A stretch of 64,000 nucleotides of DNA from Streptomyces sp. NBC_00457 (GTDB lineage Bacteria > Actinomycetota > Actinomycetes > Streptomycetales > Streptomycetaceae), in contig NZ_CP107905.1 in NCBI RefSeq assembly GCF_036014015.1, positions 2,542,001 through 2,606,000 of the forward strand. Reading direction: 5' to 3'. Of the stretch, positions 25,901 to 35,024 are shown in pieces. The notes beneath the pieces were generated by a model. It was given only the letters and a program-made list of their open reading frames with translations. It ran no database searches and was not told the DNA's origin. Numbering within the stretch: position 1 is the first letter of the stretch; every line of letters starts with the position of its first letter. The translations under genes and the position numbers were made by a program.

Positions 25901-27238
25901 TCAGAGACTGAGGACGTCGAGGACCCATTCGCCCAGCAGAACGCCGCCCAGGCCGAGGACGGCGAGGACCGTCGTATAGGTGGTCCGCACCTTGATCGCC
26001 TCGATGACGGAGAGGTTGAAGTACTCCTTGAACAGCCAGAATCCGGGGTCGTTGACGTGGGAGCAGGCGATCGAGCCGCAGGCGACCGCGAGCACCATCA
26101 TCTCGGGGTGGACCCCACTGCCCGCGAGCAGCGGCAGGACCACGCCGGAGGCGGTGACGACGGCGACGGTCGCCGAGCCGAGCGCGACGCGGAGGATGAC
26201 GGCGACGAGCCAGGCGAGGACGATCGCCGAGATGGCCCAGTCGTCCGTGGCGTCCTTGATGTAGTCGGAGATCCCGCCTTCGACGAGGACGTTCTTGAAG
26301 GCCCCTCCGGCCCCGATCACCAGCAGGATCATCGCCATCGCCTGGGCCGCCGAGCTGCAGGAGGCGCCGACCTCGGCCAGGCTGCGGCCGATCCGCGGGC
26401 CGAACGCCCAGATCGCCAGGCACAGGGTCAGCAGCAGCGCGATCGGCGCCGAGCCGAGGAAGGCGACGGTGTTCAGCAGCGGGCTCTCGCCGGAGGTGGC
26501 CATGTCGGTGACCGCGGCGGCCACGATCAGCACCACGGGGAAGAGCGCCACGAACAGCGACCAGCCCAGCCCCGGCATCTCCTCGTCGGTGAACTCCCGG
26601 TCGCTGACCAGGCCCTTGGGGATGGCGGGGTTCATCGCCCTGACGAACGGCAGGCGCGGCCACACCAGCGCGATGAGCGCACCGGCCGGGACGGCGATGA
26701 ACAGGCCGTAGAACAGGGTGAGTCCGACGGAGGCGTGGAAGGTCGCGGCGACGGCGGTGGGGCCGGGGTGCGGCGGCAGGAAGCTGTGCATCGTGGACAG
26801 CGCGATGGACATCGGCAGCCCGACCCACAGCAGCCTCGCTCCGGTCACCCTGACCAGGGTGAAGGCGATGGGCACGATGATGATGAACGCGACCTCGTAG
26901 AACATGGTCACGCCGATCAGCATGGACGTGACCACCATGGCCACCTGGACCCAGCGCGGCCCGAACGCGTCGAGGATCTTGCCGGCGATGCGCTGCGCGG
27001 CGCCGGAGTCCCCCATCACCCGGCCGACCATGGCGCCGAGCCCGATGGTGAGCATGGTGTCGCCGATCTGGTCCCCGATGCCCTCGGAGAGGACGTCCGG
27101 GATGGTCGCCACCGGTATGCCCTGGACCAGCGCGACGCCGACCGCCACGAGCAGCAGCGCGGCGAAGCCGTTGAGCCTGAGCCGGGTCATGAGGAGGAGC
27201 AGGATCACGACACTGATCCCGACTACGAGGAGAGGCAA
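25901..27238 (-). CDS. GntP family gluconate/glucarate permease
   Basis: A 445-aa polytopic protein with about 12-14 helices. [20 protein letters not shown] near the start, [17 protein letters not shown] in the middle and [16 protein letters not shown] near the end are hallmarks of the gluconate:proton symporters. Its place between KdgD and GudD suggests uptake of glucarate or a related sugar acid. It takes the ATG at 27238 as start. Confidence 0.93.
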   Translation of the reverse strand: MPLLVVGISVVILLLLMTRLRLNGFAALLLVAVGVALVQGIPVATIPDVLSEGIGDQIGDTMLTIGLGAMVGRVMGDSGAAQRIAGKILDAFGPRWVQVAMVVTSMLIGVTMFYEVAFIIIVPIAFTLVRVTGARLLWVGLPMSIALSTMHSFLPPHPGPTAVAATFHASVGLTLFYGLFIAVPAGALIALVWPRLPFVRAMNPAIPKGLVSDREFTDEEMPGLGWSLFVALFPVVLIVAAAVTDMATSGESPLLNTVAFLGSAPIALLLTLCLAIWAFGPRIGRSLAEVGASCSSAAQAMAMILLVIGAGGAFKNVLVEGGISDYIKDATDDWAISAIVLAWLVAVILRVALGSATVAVVTASGVVLPLLAGSGVHPEMMVLAVACGSIACSHVNDPGFWLFKEYFNLSVIEAIKVRTTYTTVLAVLGLGGVLLGEWVLDVLSL

Positions 27239-27326
27239 AGCAGTTCCCCTTTGAACTGTTCACTGTGGGCCGCCGGCGCGGGGCGGCGGGTGGTGGTGGT
27301 GACGCGGGCGCCGCCGGCCGGATGCG

Positions 27327-28295
27327 TCAGGCAGGTCGCCGTACGGCGTCGACGAGGCTCAGGCCGTGGTCGAGCACTTTCTCCAGGTCGGCGAGATCGT
27401 CCGCGCCGGGGTCGGTGAGCGGGGCGCGGACCGGGCCGACCGGGAGGCCGCGCAGCCGGGCGGCGGCCTTGACCAGGGAGACGGCGTAGCCCGGTACCCG
27501 GTCGCGCAGCTCGACCAGGGGGACGTAGAACTCGCGCAGGAGCCTGGTCACGAAGGCGTCGTCGCCGCTTTGCAGGGCGGTGAAGAAGGCGTTCGCGATC
27601 TCGGGTGCGAAGGCGTGGACGGCGGAGGAGTAGGCGGGGACGCCGACGGTGGCGTAGGCGCGGGCCTGGATCTCGGCGGTGGCGGCGCCGTTGAAGAAGA
27701 GGAAGCCCTCGGGGGCGGCGAGGGTGAGGCGCTGGAGGCGGTCGAGGTCGCTGTGGCCGTCCTTGAGGCCGATGACGCCGGGGATCTGTGCGATCCGCCT
27801 CAACGCGTCCGCCCCGAACGCCACTTGGCCCCGCTGGTAGGCGATGAGCGGCAGCCGGGTGCCGGCGGCGATCCGGCGCAGCTGTGCCACCAGGCCGTCC
27901 TGCGGCGCCCCGACCAGGTAGTGGGGCAGGACCAGCAGGGCGTCGGCGCCGGCCTCCTCGGCGATACGGGCGAACCGCAGCGCCTGCGCCCAGCCGTAGC
28001 CGGTGCCCGCGACCACCGGAAGCCGGCCGTCGGCGACCTCGACCGTGGTCTCGACGACCGCGCGGTACTCGTCCTCGTCCAGCGAGAAGAACTCCCCGGT
28101 CCCGCAGGCCGGGAACACCGCCCCCGGCGCCGTGGCCAGCCGGCCGGCCAGGTACTCCCGGTAGGCGTCGAGGTCGAGCCGGCCGTCCTCCCGGAAGCTC
28201 GTGAGCGGGAAGGACAGCACCCCGCCCGCCATTCCGTCCCGGAGGCGCCGGACGACCCGTCCGGCTTCCGCACTGATCTCTGCCACGAATCTCAT
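27327..28295 (-). CDS. kdgD: 5-dehydro-4-deoxyglucarate dehydratase
   Basis: A 322-aa DHDPS/NAL-family TIM barrel. Lys178 in IGLKDGHSD is the Schiff-base lysine, Tyr153 in IAYQRG is the partner, and GTGEFFSL holds the substrate loop. The enzyme dehydrates and decarboxylates 5-keto-4-deoxyglucarate to alpha-ketoglutarate semialdehyde. The dehydrogenase for the last step to alpha-ketoglutarate is not in this window. It is the first gene of the operon, with two repeats (28301-28330) just before its start. Confidence 0.94.
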   Translation of the reverse strand: MRFVAEISAEAGRVVRRLRDGMAGGVLSFPLTSFREDGRLDLDAYREYLAGRLATAPGAVFPACGTGEFFSLDEDEYRAVVETTVEVADGRLPVVAGTGYGWAQALRFARIAEEAGADALLVLPHYLVGAPQDGLVAQLRRIAAGTRLPLIAYQRGQVAFGADALRRIAQIPGVIGLKDGHSDLDRLQRLTLAAPEGFLFFNGAATAEIQARAYATVGVPAYSSAVHAFAPEIANAFFTALQSGDDAFVTRLLREFYVPLVELRDRVPGYAVSLVKAAARLRGLPVGPVRAPLTDPGADDLADLEKVLDHGLSLVDAVRRPA

Positions 28296-28300
28296 CCCTA

Positions 28301-28330
28301 TATGCAGATGGTGTCCACGTATGCAGATGG
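28301..28330. promoter_or_regulatory. Tandem TATGCAGATGG repeats, candidate IclR operator
   Basis: TATGCAGATGG occurs at 28301-28311 and again at 28320-28330, a 19-bp period. Both copies lie between divergent kdgD and the IclR gene, immediately upstream of the kdgD start. They probably bind the IclR-family regulator. Confidence 0.5.
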
Positions 28331-28401
28331 AGGCTAGGTGGGTGAACGGGTTAGGTCAATGGGTGGCCGGGCACGGACGGCCGCAGATTTACGATGTCCC
28401 C

Positions 28402-29190
28402 ATGTCGGAGGGGAGAGGTGTTCGCGGCGTGAAGTCGGCGTCCCGGACGGTCGCGCTGCTGGAACTGCTCGCCGCCCGGGGCGAGGAACCCTCGCGCCTG
28501 GATCAGCTCGCCGAGGAACTGGGCGTGCCGCGCAGCAGCATGTACCAGCTGTTGCGGACCCTGGTCGACTGCGGCTGGGTCCGCACCGACGCCACCGGCT
28601 CGCTGTACGGCATCGGGATCCGCGCACTCCTCACCGGCACCAGCTATCTCGACGGCGACCGGCGCATCCGTGCGGTCCGCCCGTACCTGGACGAGGCGTC
28701 GGACGCGCTCGGCGAGACGATCCACCTGGCGCGGCTCGACGGCGGCGACGTCGTCTATCTCGCCACCCGGGAGTCCCACGAGTATCTGCGCACCATCAGC
28801 CGGGTCGGCCGCCGCGTCCCGGCCCACGCCGGCGCCCTCGGCAAGGCCCTGCTCGCCGAACGCCCCGACGGTGAACTCCCGCTCCCCGAGGACCCGTTGA
28901 CCGCCCTCACGGAGAACACGCACACGACCCGCGCCGCCCTGCTGGCCGACCTGGCCCGGGTACGCGAGCGCGGCTACTCCGTCGACCGCCAGGAGACGGT
29001 GACCGGCATCGCGGGCTTCGGCTTCGCCCTGCGGTACGGCGCCCCGGCGACCGACGCCATCAGCTGCTCGGTCCCGGTGGCCCGGCTCACCCCGGACCAC
29101 GAGGCCCGTATCGTCGCCGTGATGCGGGAGATACGGGCGAAGATCGAGGCCCATCTGCCGCGTGCCCCGGGGGCACCGGACTGGCGCTGA
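28402..29190 (+). CDS. IclR-family regulator of glucarate genes
   Basis: A 262-aa protein with an N-terminal winged helix (SRTVALLELLAARGE, LGVPRSSMYQLLRTLVDCGW) and a C-terminal IclR effector domain (GETIHLARLDGGDVVYLA, RVGRRVPAHAGALGKALLA, GYSVDRQETVTGI). The ATG at 28402 is preferred; the frame is open further upstream, but the added residues cover the promoter. It is divergent from kdgD, so it probably senses a glucarate pathway compound and controls that operon. Confidence 0.9.
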   Translation: MSEGRGVRGVKSASRTVALLELLAARGEEPSRLDQLAEELGVPRSSMYQLLRTLVDCGWVRTDATGSLYGIGIRALLTGTSYLDGDRRIRAVRPYLDEASDALGETIHLARLDGGDVVYLATRESHEYLRTISRVGRRVPAHAGALGKALLAERPDGELPLPEDPLTALTENTHTTRAALLADLARVRERGYSVDRQETVTGIAGFGFALRYGAPATDAISCSVPVARLTPDHEARIVAVMREIRAKIEAHLPRAPGAPDWR

Positions 29191-29226
29191 GCGCCGCGCG
29201 TGCGCCCGGTCACGGGGAGGCCGGGT

Positions 29227-30450
29227 TCAGCCCGCCCAGCGGCCCGACGTGAACGTCACCGCGAGGACCACCATCAGCGGCGCGACCACGACGAGGTACG
29301 CCTCCTTCACCCAGCCGCGCCGCAGGCTCCAGTGGGCCAGGCCCGTCCACAGGGGCCACCAGAGCAGCGTGGCGCGGGGAATGGACAGGTACCAGTACGA
29401 CGTGCCGAGAGCCCAGAGGTTGAGCGCGATGAAGACGGCCTCCGGCCAGCGGCGGCGGTACAGCAGCAGGGCCAGCAGCACGAGCCCGGTCGCCATCGCG
29501 GCCAGCTCCAGCTGGAACTCCCAGGCGTAGCCGGTGGTCAGGAGGTGGTCGAAGGCGTTGTCCCGGGTGTGCCGGAACGCTTCGGCGGGGGTGTGGAAGT
29601 CCCGGTACCAGCCGCGTTCCTGGGCGTGCTTCCAGGCCATCCAGTCGCCGGTCTGTGCGTGCAAGTAGACCGTGTAGACCGCGGCGGGCAGGACGGGCAG
29701 CGCGCACCAGGGCAGCGCGCGCATCCGGCGCTCGCCGCGGCGGTCGTCCCGGGCCAGCAGGAACTCGACGAGGATCGCGGCGGCCAGGAACAGCCCGCTG
29801 ACCCGGGTGGTGGTGGCCGCTGCGCCGAGCAGGCCGGCGAGGGGCCAGTTGCGGTTCTTCGCCGCGAGCCAGGCCGGCAGCGCGAACGCGAGGAAGAGCG
29901 CTTCGGTGTATCCGGCGGCCAGGAACACCGCGGTCGGCGACAACAGCAGGAAGGTGACGGCCCGTTGGCCCGCCCGGGCACCGTCCGGGTGGCCGAGCCC
30001 GGCGATCCGGCCCAGCGCCACCACCGCCACGGCGCCGCTGACCAGGGAGATCAGCAGCCCGGCCACGGTCCAGTCGGGGATGACGGTGTGTACGGCGCGG
30101 AGGGTGAACGGGAAGCCCGGGAAGAAGGCCACCCGGTTGTCGGAGGCGGGGTCCATCCCCGGGAAGGAGCCGAAGTACCCGTATTCGGCTATGTGTCGGT
30201 AGTGGGCCCAGTCCCACCGCTCCCAGTGGGACAGCCACGGGGCCGGTGACTTGGCGTCCCCGTCGGCGGGGAACAGCCACGCGGTGCAGTAGGTGACGAG
30301 CCACAGTCCGAGGCGGGTGAGGGCGTAGAGCCGCAGCACCCGGCGGTCCGCGGGGGTCAGCCGGTCGAGCAGTCGCCGCCGTGGTGGGGCGGCACGAGGC
30401 ACTTTCCTTACGGGACTTGCGACGTTCCGTTCGGGCAGGGTCGCGGTCAT
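29227..30450 (-). CDS. PIG-V-like mannosyltransferase family protein
   Basis: A 407-aa polytopic protein with about nine helices. SHWERWDWAHYRHIAEYGYF followed by VAFFPGFPF is the lumenal-loop motif of GT-C/PIG-V-like mannosyltransferases that use a polyprenyl-phosphate sugar. RGWYRDFHTP is a second outer loop. It resembles the next gene upstream (30478). It probably adds a sugar to a cell-surface lipid or protein. It lies 27 bp after the upstream gene. Confidence 0.82.
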   Translation of the reverse strand: MTATLPERNVASPVRKVPRAAPPRRRLLDRLTPADRRVLRLYALTRLGLWLVTYCTAWLFPADGDAKSPAPWLSHWERWDWAHYRHIAEYGYFGSFPGMDPASDNRVAFFPGFPFTLRAVHTVIPDWTVAGLLISLVSGAVAVVALGRIAGLGHPDGARAGQRAVTFLLLSPTAVFLAAGYTEALFLAFALPAWLAAKNRNWPLAGLLGAAATTTRVSGLFLAAAILVEFLLARDDRRGERRMRALPWCALPVLPAAVYTVYLHAQTGDWMAWKHAQERGWYRDFHTPAEAFRHTRDNAFDHLLTTGYAWEFQLELAAMATGLVLLALLLYRRRWPEAVFIALNLWALGTSYWYLSIPRATLLWWPLWTGLAHWSLRRGWVKEAYLVVVAPLMVVLAVTFTSGRWAG

Positions 30451-30477
30451 CGTGCATCCATTCCTGGGTCCGCCGGG

Positions 30478-31737
30478 TTACGGGACGCCGAGTTCGAAGA
30501 GGACGTAGCCCGCGTAGGAACCGGAGGCCACCGCGGCTATGGAGAGCACCGTGAGCTGGAGGCGCAGGCTGAGCCGGCGCAGCGCCAGGGCGAGCGGGAT
30601 GAACAGCGGGAACGCCGGGAGCAGATAGCGGGAGACGTTGCCGAAGATCTGCTGGCTGCCCAGGACCAGGGCGAGGGTGACGGCGGTGTAGACGACCAGG
30701 ACGGCAGGCGGGCGCAGCCGGATCAGCAACGGGAGGAACACGGCCGCCAGCAGCACCACGCAGACGCCGACGATGTCCGCGTAGGGCCAGGCGAAGAGGT
30801 AGTCCTTGTGGCCGACCGGGACGGAGGTGAGGACGTCGAGGGTGTACTTGCCGTAGTCGAACTCGTGGGCCCAGGCGCCGGATTGGAGCTTGAAGTAGCC
30901 GCCGTAGTCGCCCATGCGATGGCCGACCCAGAGCAGGTAGGCGAAGAGGCCGAGGGGGGCGACGGCCACCGCCGCGAGTGGGCGCAGGATGCCTTCGTGG
31001 CGCCGGTGCCGGTGGATGGCGAGGAGTGCGGCGACGGCGAGGGCGGCGATCAGGGCGCCGGCGGTGGGGCGGTTGAGGCCGGCCGCGCAGGTGAGGAGGC
31101 CGGCGGTGAGCCAGTTCCGGCGCATGACCGCGTAGCAGGCCCAGGCGGCCAGGGCGACGTAGAGGGAGTCGGAGTAGACCGCCCACTCCACGCCGGAGCC
31201 GGGCCAGACGGCGAACAGCCCGGCCGCGGTCAGCCCGGCGCGCGGGCCGCCGAGGTGCGCGGTGACGGCGTAGATCCCCAGGGCGGCGGCGAAGGAGGCG
31301 ACGACCGAGACGAGCAGTCCGGCGCCGAAGGTGCCCAGGCCGGTCACCTCGGAGACGAGCCGCATCAGGGCCGGGTAGAGCGGGAAGAACGCCGCCGAGT
31401 TCCCTTCGAGGGTGATCAGTCCGGTGGCTCCGGGGATCGGGCGGAGTTCGGGGTGGTAGCCGTGCGCGGCGATCTGCTGGTACCACCAGCCGTCCCAGGT
31501 GCCCAGGACGTCCCAGGCGTGGGCGCCGCCGCCGAAGCGGGGGTTCTTCTTCCGGAAGTCACCGGCGGAGTCCAGCAGGTACATGAAGACGGAGAAGCCG
31601 ATGAGCTTCAGTACGCCGTACAGCGCCAGCGGCGGACCGTAGCGCACGGCCAGGCGGTGCAGCCGCTGCCGGCGGTCGGGCACGACGGGGTGCGGGGGTG
31701 CGGTGTGGTCGGGAACGACCGTGAGCGTCGTGTTCAT
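30478..31737 (-). CDS. GT-C glycosyltransferase, PIG-V-like
   Basis: A 419-aa membrane protein with about 10-11 helices. LGTWDGWWYQQIAAHGYHPE and AAFFPLYPALMRLV are the catalytic first-loop motifs of this family, with WD supplying the acid. Its ATG overlaps the stop of the GT2 gene by 4 bp, so the two are coupled. The likely donor is the polyprenyl-phosphate sugar made by the GT2 enzyme. Confidence 0.85.
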   Translation of the reverse strand: MNTTLTVVPDHTAPPHPVVPDRRQRLHRLAVRYGPPLALYGVLKLIGFSVFMYLLDSAGDFRKKNPRFGGGAHAWDVLGTWDGWWYQQIAAHGYHPELRPIPGATGLITLEGNSAAFFPLYPALMRLVSEVTGLGTFGAGLLVSVVASFAAALGIYAVTAHLGGPRAGLTAAGLFAVWPGSGVEWAVYSDSLYVALAAWACYAVMRRNWLTAGLLTCAAGLNRPTAGALIAALAVAALLAIHRHRRHEGILRPLAAVAVAPLGLFAYLLWVGHRMGDYGGYFKLQSGAWAHEFDYGKYTLDVLTSVPVGHKDYLFAWPYADIVGVCVVLLAAVFLPLLIRLRPPAVLVVYTAVTLALVLGSQQIFGNVSRYLLPAFPLFIPLALALRRLSLRLQLTVLSIAAVASGSYAGYVLFELGVP

Positions 31738-33005
31738 CGGGCGGTCCGTCCCAGGGAGCGAGGGGTACGGGTGGCACGGGCTGCACGGCTGCTGAAGACC
31801 CAGGCCCGGAAGAGCAGGAACCGCAGCAGGGTCGCAGCGAGGTTGGCGGCCACCAGGACGGCGAGTTCGATGCGGTGATCGGCGGTGGGCGCGATGTGGT
31901 GCAGGGCCGCGAGTGATCCGCTGGTGAGCGCCAGGCCGACACAGAAGGTGACGAGGCCGCGGGCCTGGTGACGCAGGGCGCCGCCGCGGCCGCGCAGCCC
32001 GAAGGTGAGCCGCCGGTTCGCGGCCGTGTTGGCGACGGCGCAGGCCAGCAGCGCCACCGCGTTGGCGGCCTGGGGTCCCAGCGGCGGACGCAGCGCCGCG
32101 TACAGGATCAGATAGCAGAGGGTGCTCACCGCTCCTACGGCCGCGAAGCGCACCAGTTGCGTGAACAGACCGGGCGCCGGGGCCTCGGCTCCCTGGGACG
32201 GTTCCGCCGACGGCAGGGTGCCGCGGGCCAGTGCGCGGCCGATCCGGGCGATGCCCCGCAGGTCGGCCAGCGCGGTGGCGAGGATGTCCACCCGGCTGTC
32301 GGGGTCGTCCACCCAGTCCACCGGCACCTCGTGGATCCGCAGCCCCGCCCGCTCGGCGATCACCAGTAACTCGGTGTCGAAGAACCACGCGGAGTCCTCG
32401 ACCAGGGGCAGCAGTTGCTCCGCGACCTCGCGCCGCACCGCCTTGAAACCGCACTGCGCGTCGGAGAAGCCCACGGCGAGCGTGGAGCGCAGCAGCACGT
32501 TGTAGCAGCGGGAGATGATCTCCCGCTTGGGGCCGCGCACCACCCGGGAGCCGTGGGCCAGCCGGGTGCCGATGGCGATGTCGGAGTGCCCGGAGATCAG
32601 CGGGGCCACCAACGGGAGCAGCGCGGCCAGTCCGGTCGACAGGTCCACGTCCACATACGCGAGCACCGGGGCCCGGGACCGTGACCAGGCCGCCCGCAGC
32701 GCGCGGCCCCGCCCCTTCTCCTCCAGCCGTATCCAGTCCGTCTCCGCCAGCTCGCCGGCCAGCCGGGCGGCGATCCGTGGCGTGGCGTCGGTGCTGGCGT
32801 TGTCGGCGACGGTGATCCGGAACGGGTACGGGAACGTCTCCCGCAGGTGCGCGTGCAGCCGTCGTACGCTCCGCTCCAGATCGGCCTCCTCGTTGAACAC
32901 GGGCACGACCACGTCCAGGACGGGCTCCGGATGGTGCGCGGGGAGCGGGGCGGGGCGGGGCAGCCGGTCCCTTCCCATGAAGGCGATCGTCCCTGCGTTT
33001 GTCAT
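31734..33005 (-). CDS. GT2 glycosyltransferase fused to GtrA domain
   Basis: A 423-aa protein. Residues about 30-260 form a GT-A polyprenyl-phosphate glycosyltransferase: VVPVFNEEADLERSV, ADNASTDATP, YVDVDLSTGL (DxD) and SDAQCGFKAV. Residues about 285-410 form a four-helix GtrA domain (RFAAVGAVSTLCYLILYA), probably a flippase-like helper. It would make polyprenyl-phosphate-hexose for the two GT-C enzymes downstream. The start at 33005 is tentative; a second Met lies at 32978. Confidence 0.86.
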   Translation of the reverse strand: MTNAGTIAFMGRDRLPRPAPLPAHHPEPVLDVVVPVFNEEADLERSVRRLHAHLRETFPYPFRITVADNASTDATPRIAARLAGELAETDWIRLEEKGRGRALRAAWSRSRAPVLAYVDVDLSTGLAALLPLVAPLISGHSDIAIGTRLAHGSRVVRGPKREIISRCYNVLLRSTLAVGFSDAQCGFKAVRREVAEQLLPLVEDSAWFFDTELLVIAERAGLRIHEVPVDWVDDPDSRVDILATALADLRGIARIGRALARGTLPSAEPSQGAEAPAPGLFTQLVRFAAVGAVSTLCYLILYAALRPPLGPQAANAVALLACAVANTAANRRLTFGLRGRGGALRHQARGLVTFCVGLALTSGSLAALHHIAPTADHRIELAVLVAANLAATLLRFLLFRAWVFSSRAARATRTPRSLGRTAR

Positions 33006-33090
33006 GGTTCGTCCTTGTCTGTACTCCGGCGCAGGGCGTGCGGAAGGCACACGCGGCGCGGGGTGATCGCTGGGGTGGTCGAGTGGGGTT

Positions 33091-33615
33091 CTAGTCGGCC
33101 GAACCGATGAAGGACGACTCGGGGGCCGACGGCTCCCCTGTCTCCGGCACGCCCTGTGTCGAAGTGGGTGACGGACTGCTCTCGCCCGTGGCGCCGTTAT
33201 CCGTGGCGCCCACGGACGGATCCCCGGAGTCCGAGGTCGCGCCCCCCGCCGACGCGGGGGGTGCGGTGGTGGGCGCGTACGAGTCCGCCGAGCCGGTCGG
33301 GGACGAGGACGGGGACGAAGTCGCGGTCGGCGACGGGCCCGGCGGCGAGGTCTCGCTCGCCGGGGACGACGGACTGACGGCGGGCCGCGGGTTGGGAGCG
33401 CTGGGCTCGTCCCTGACCTGGCCGTCGGGCAGCAGGAACAGCCCGATGCCGAGTCCGGCGACCGCCAGTACGGAGCCGACGGCCGCCTGTGCCGCGCGGA
33501 CCCGGCGCCGTGCTCGTACGCCCGCCCGCAGACGGTCCTGATACTTCGGTTCGTAGGGGGTGTGCTCCTGGGTGTCGCGCATCAGCTGCGCCAACTGCCG
33601 CTCGAAGTGATCCAT
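33091..33615 (-). CDS. Membrane protein paired with the sigma factor, probable anti-sigma
   Basis: A 174-aa protein with a cytoplasmic N-terminus of about 45 residues (DHFERQLAQLMRDTQEH), one transmembrane helix (AAVGSVLAVAGLGIGLFLL) and an outer Ser/Thr/Pro-rich tail of about 100 residues. It lies 10 bp downstream of the sigma gene, the usual place for a SigE-type partner. No zinc anti-sigma HxxxCxxC motif is seen, so the anti-sigma role is inferred from position only. Confidence 0.68.
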   Translation of the reverse strand: MDHFERQLAQLMRDTQEHTPYEPKYQDRLRAGVRARRRVRAAQAAVGSVLAVAGLGIGLFLLPDGQVRDEPSAPNPRPAVSPSSPASETSPPGPSPTATSSPSSSPTGSADSYAPTTAPPASAGGATSDSGDPSVGATDNGATGESSPSPTSTQGVPETGEPSAPESSFIGSAD

Positions 33616-33625
33616 GACTTCTCCC

Positions 33626-34132
33626 TCACCCCACCGGCTCGATGACATCGGCCAGCAGCCGGCGCAGCCGCGCCACTCCACGCGAGGCGTGCGACCGGGC
33701 CGTACCGACCGGGCAGCCCAGCACCTGGGCGACGTGCGCCTCGGGCAGGTCCTGGTAGTAGCGCAGCACCACCGCGGCCCGCTGCCGGGACGGCAGTTGT
33801 GCCAGCGCGGCCTCCAGCCGGGACCGCTCCGCCACGGTCGCGGACACGTCACCCGTCACCGCCACCTCGGGCAACTCCTCCACGGGGCGCTCGCCCCACC
33901 AGCGCCGCCGGGCCGAGCGAGCCGCCGCTCGCGACAGCACCTTGCGCACGTAGGCCTCCGGTGCCTCGTCGGCGATCTTCGGCCAGACGAACCACAGCTT
34001 GACCAGGGACTCCTGCAACAGGTCCTCGGCCCGGTGCCGATCGCCTCCGGTGAGCAGACGCGCCAGATGGAACAGCCCCGACCAGCGGGCGGCCACGAAC
34101 TCGTCGAACTCACCGGCCCGATCTTGTTCCAT
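33626..34132 (-). CDS. SigE-family ECF RNA polymerase sigma factor
   Basis: A 168-aa protein with sigma region 2 (FDEFVAARWSGLFHLARLL, AEDLLQESLVKLWFVWP) and region 4 (LPSRQRAAVVLRYYQDLPEAHVAQVLGCPVGTARSH). This is the SigE-type group of actinobacteria, which lack a C-terminal extension. It is divergent from a methyltransferase gene. A Crp-like site lies about 80 bp upstream of the start. Confidence 0.93.
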   Translation of the reverse strand: MEQDRAGEFDEFVAARWSGLFHLARLLTGGDRHRAEDLLQESLVKLWFVWPKIADEAPEAYVRKVLSRAAARSARRRWWGERPVEELPEVAVTGDVSATVAERSRLEAALAQLPSRQRAAVVLRYYQDLPEAHVAQVLGCPVGTARSHASRGVARLRRLLADVIEPVG

Positions 34133-34212
34133 CCGCGCTGTCCCCAGTTCTCGCCGGCTCGCCTACACAAGGGAGAAGGCACTGACAGCCCCTTCACGCT
34201 GCATTCACAGCC

Positions 34213-34228
34213 GGTGATCTGGATCACA
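34213..34228. promoter_or_regulatory. Crp-like binding site
   Basis: GGTGATCTGGATCACA differs at one base from the TGTGA-N6-TCACA pattern and contains GTGATC-TG-GATCAC as a perfect inverted repeat. It lies between the divergent sigma-factor and methyltransferase genes. Streptomyces Crp recognises a closely related sequence. Confidence 0.45.
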
Positions 34229-34292
34229 CCGAAGCATGCACATAACCAGGCGAATATGAAAAACTGCCGCATAAGGCACCCGAGGAGACCCG

Positions 34293-34982
34293 GTGAGCAA
34301 CCCTGGCGACAGGCTCGACTACGGAACGCTACGACCCGACCGCACCGGTCAGGCCGAGGCGTTCGACGCCATCGGCAATCGCTACGACGAGGCCTTCCCG
34401 CACAAGGAAGGGCAGGTCGCGGCGGCCGCATGGCTCATCGGCTCGCTGCCGGCCGGGTCCCGGGTGCTGGACCTGGGGTGCGGAACCGGGCTCCCGACCG
34501 CGCGCCAGCTGGCGGAGGCGGGCTTCGACGTGGTCGGGGTGGACCTGTCGGACGGGATGGTCGCGCTGGCCCGCGACCATGTGCCCACCGGGGAGTTCCA
34601 TCAGGCGGACATCGCGGACCTGCGGCCCGGCGGCCCCTTGGACCTCGGGCGCTTCGACGGCGTCGCCGCGTTCTTCTCCCTGCTCATGCTCCCGCGCGCG
34701 GAGATCCCCCTGGCCCTGCGCACCGTCCGTCATCTGCTGCGTCCCGGCGGCCTGTTGGCCCTGTCGATGGTGGAGGCCGATGTGGACGACTTCTCGATCC
34801 CCTTCATCGGAAGGAGCATCCGCGTCTCCGGCTACCTGAGGGACGAACTGCGCGAGGTCGTCGAGACGGCGGGCTTCGAGATCGGCGACGAGTCCTCGTA
34901 CACCTACGCTCCGGCGGCCGCCGACATCCAGCCCGAGGTACAGATCTTCCTGCACTGCCGGCGCACGCCCGACGACTCCTGA
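34293..34982 (+). CDS. Class I SAM-dependent methyltransferase
   Basis: A 229-aa protein. VLDLGCGTG (about residues 58-66) is the SAM loop, followed by GVDLSDGMV and LRPGGLLALSMVEAD. AFDAIGNRYDEAFPHKEGQ at the start is typical of UbiE/Methyltransf_25-like enzymes that act on small molecules. The substrate is unknown. It starts at a GTG with GAGGAG 6 nt upstream. The next gene follows after 42 bp on the same strand. Confidence 0.86.
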   Translation: MSNPGDRLDYGTLRPDRTGQAEAFDAIGNRYDEAFPHKEGQVAAAAWLIGSLPAGSRVLDLGCGTGLPTARQLAEAGFDVVGVDLSDGMVALARDHVPTGEFHQADIADLRPGGPLDLGRFDGVAAFFSLLMLPRAEIPLALRTVRHLLRPGGLLALSMVEADVDDFSIPFIGRSIRVSGYLRDELREVVETAGFEIGDESSYTYAPAAADIQPEVQIFLHCRRTPDDS

Positions 34983-35024
34983 ACCGCTCGCCGGGGCGCG
35001 GGCCGCACGCCCGGAAGGACACGC

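Noticed and set aside
25811..27418. A long plus-strand frame opposite the GntP permease
   Set aside because: It is His/Asp/Arg-rich low-complexity translation of the antisense of a membrane protein, with no recognisable domain.
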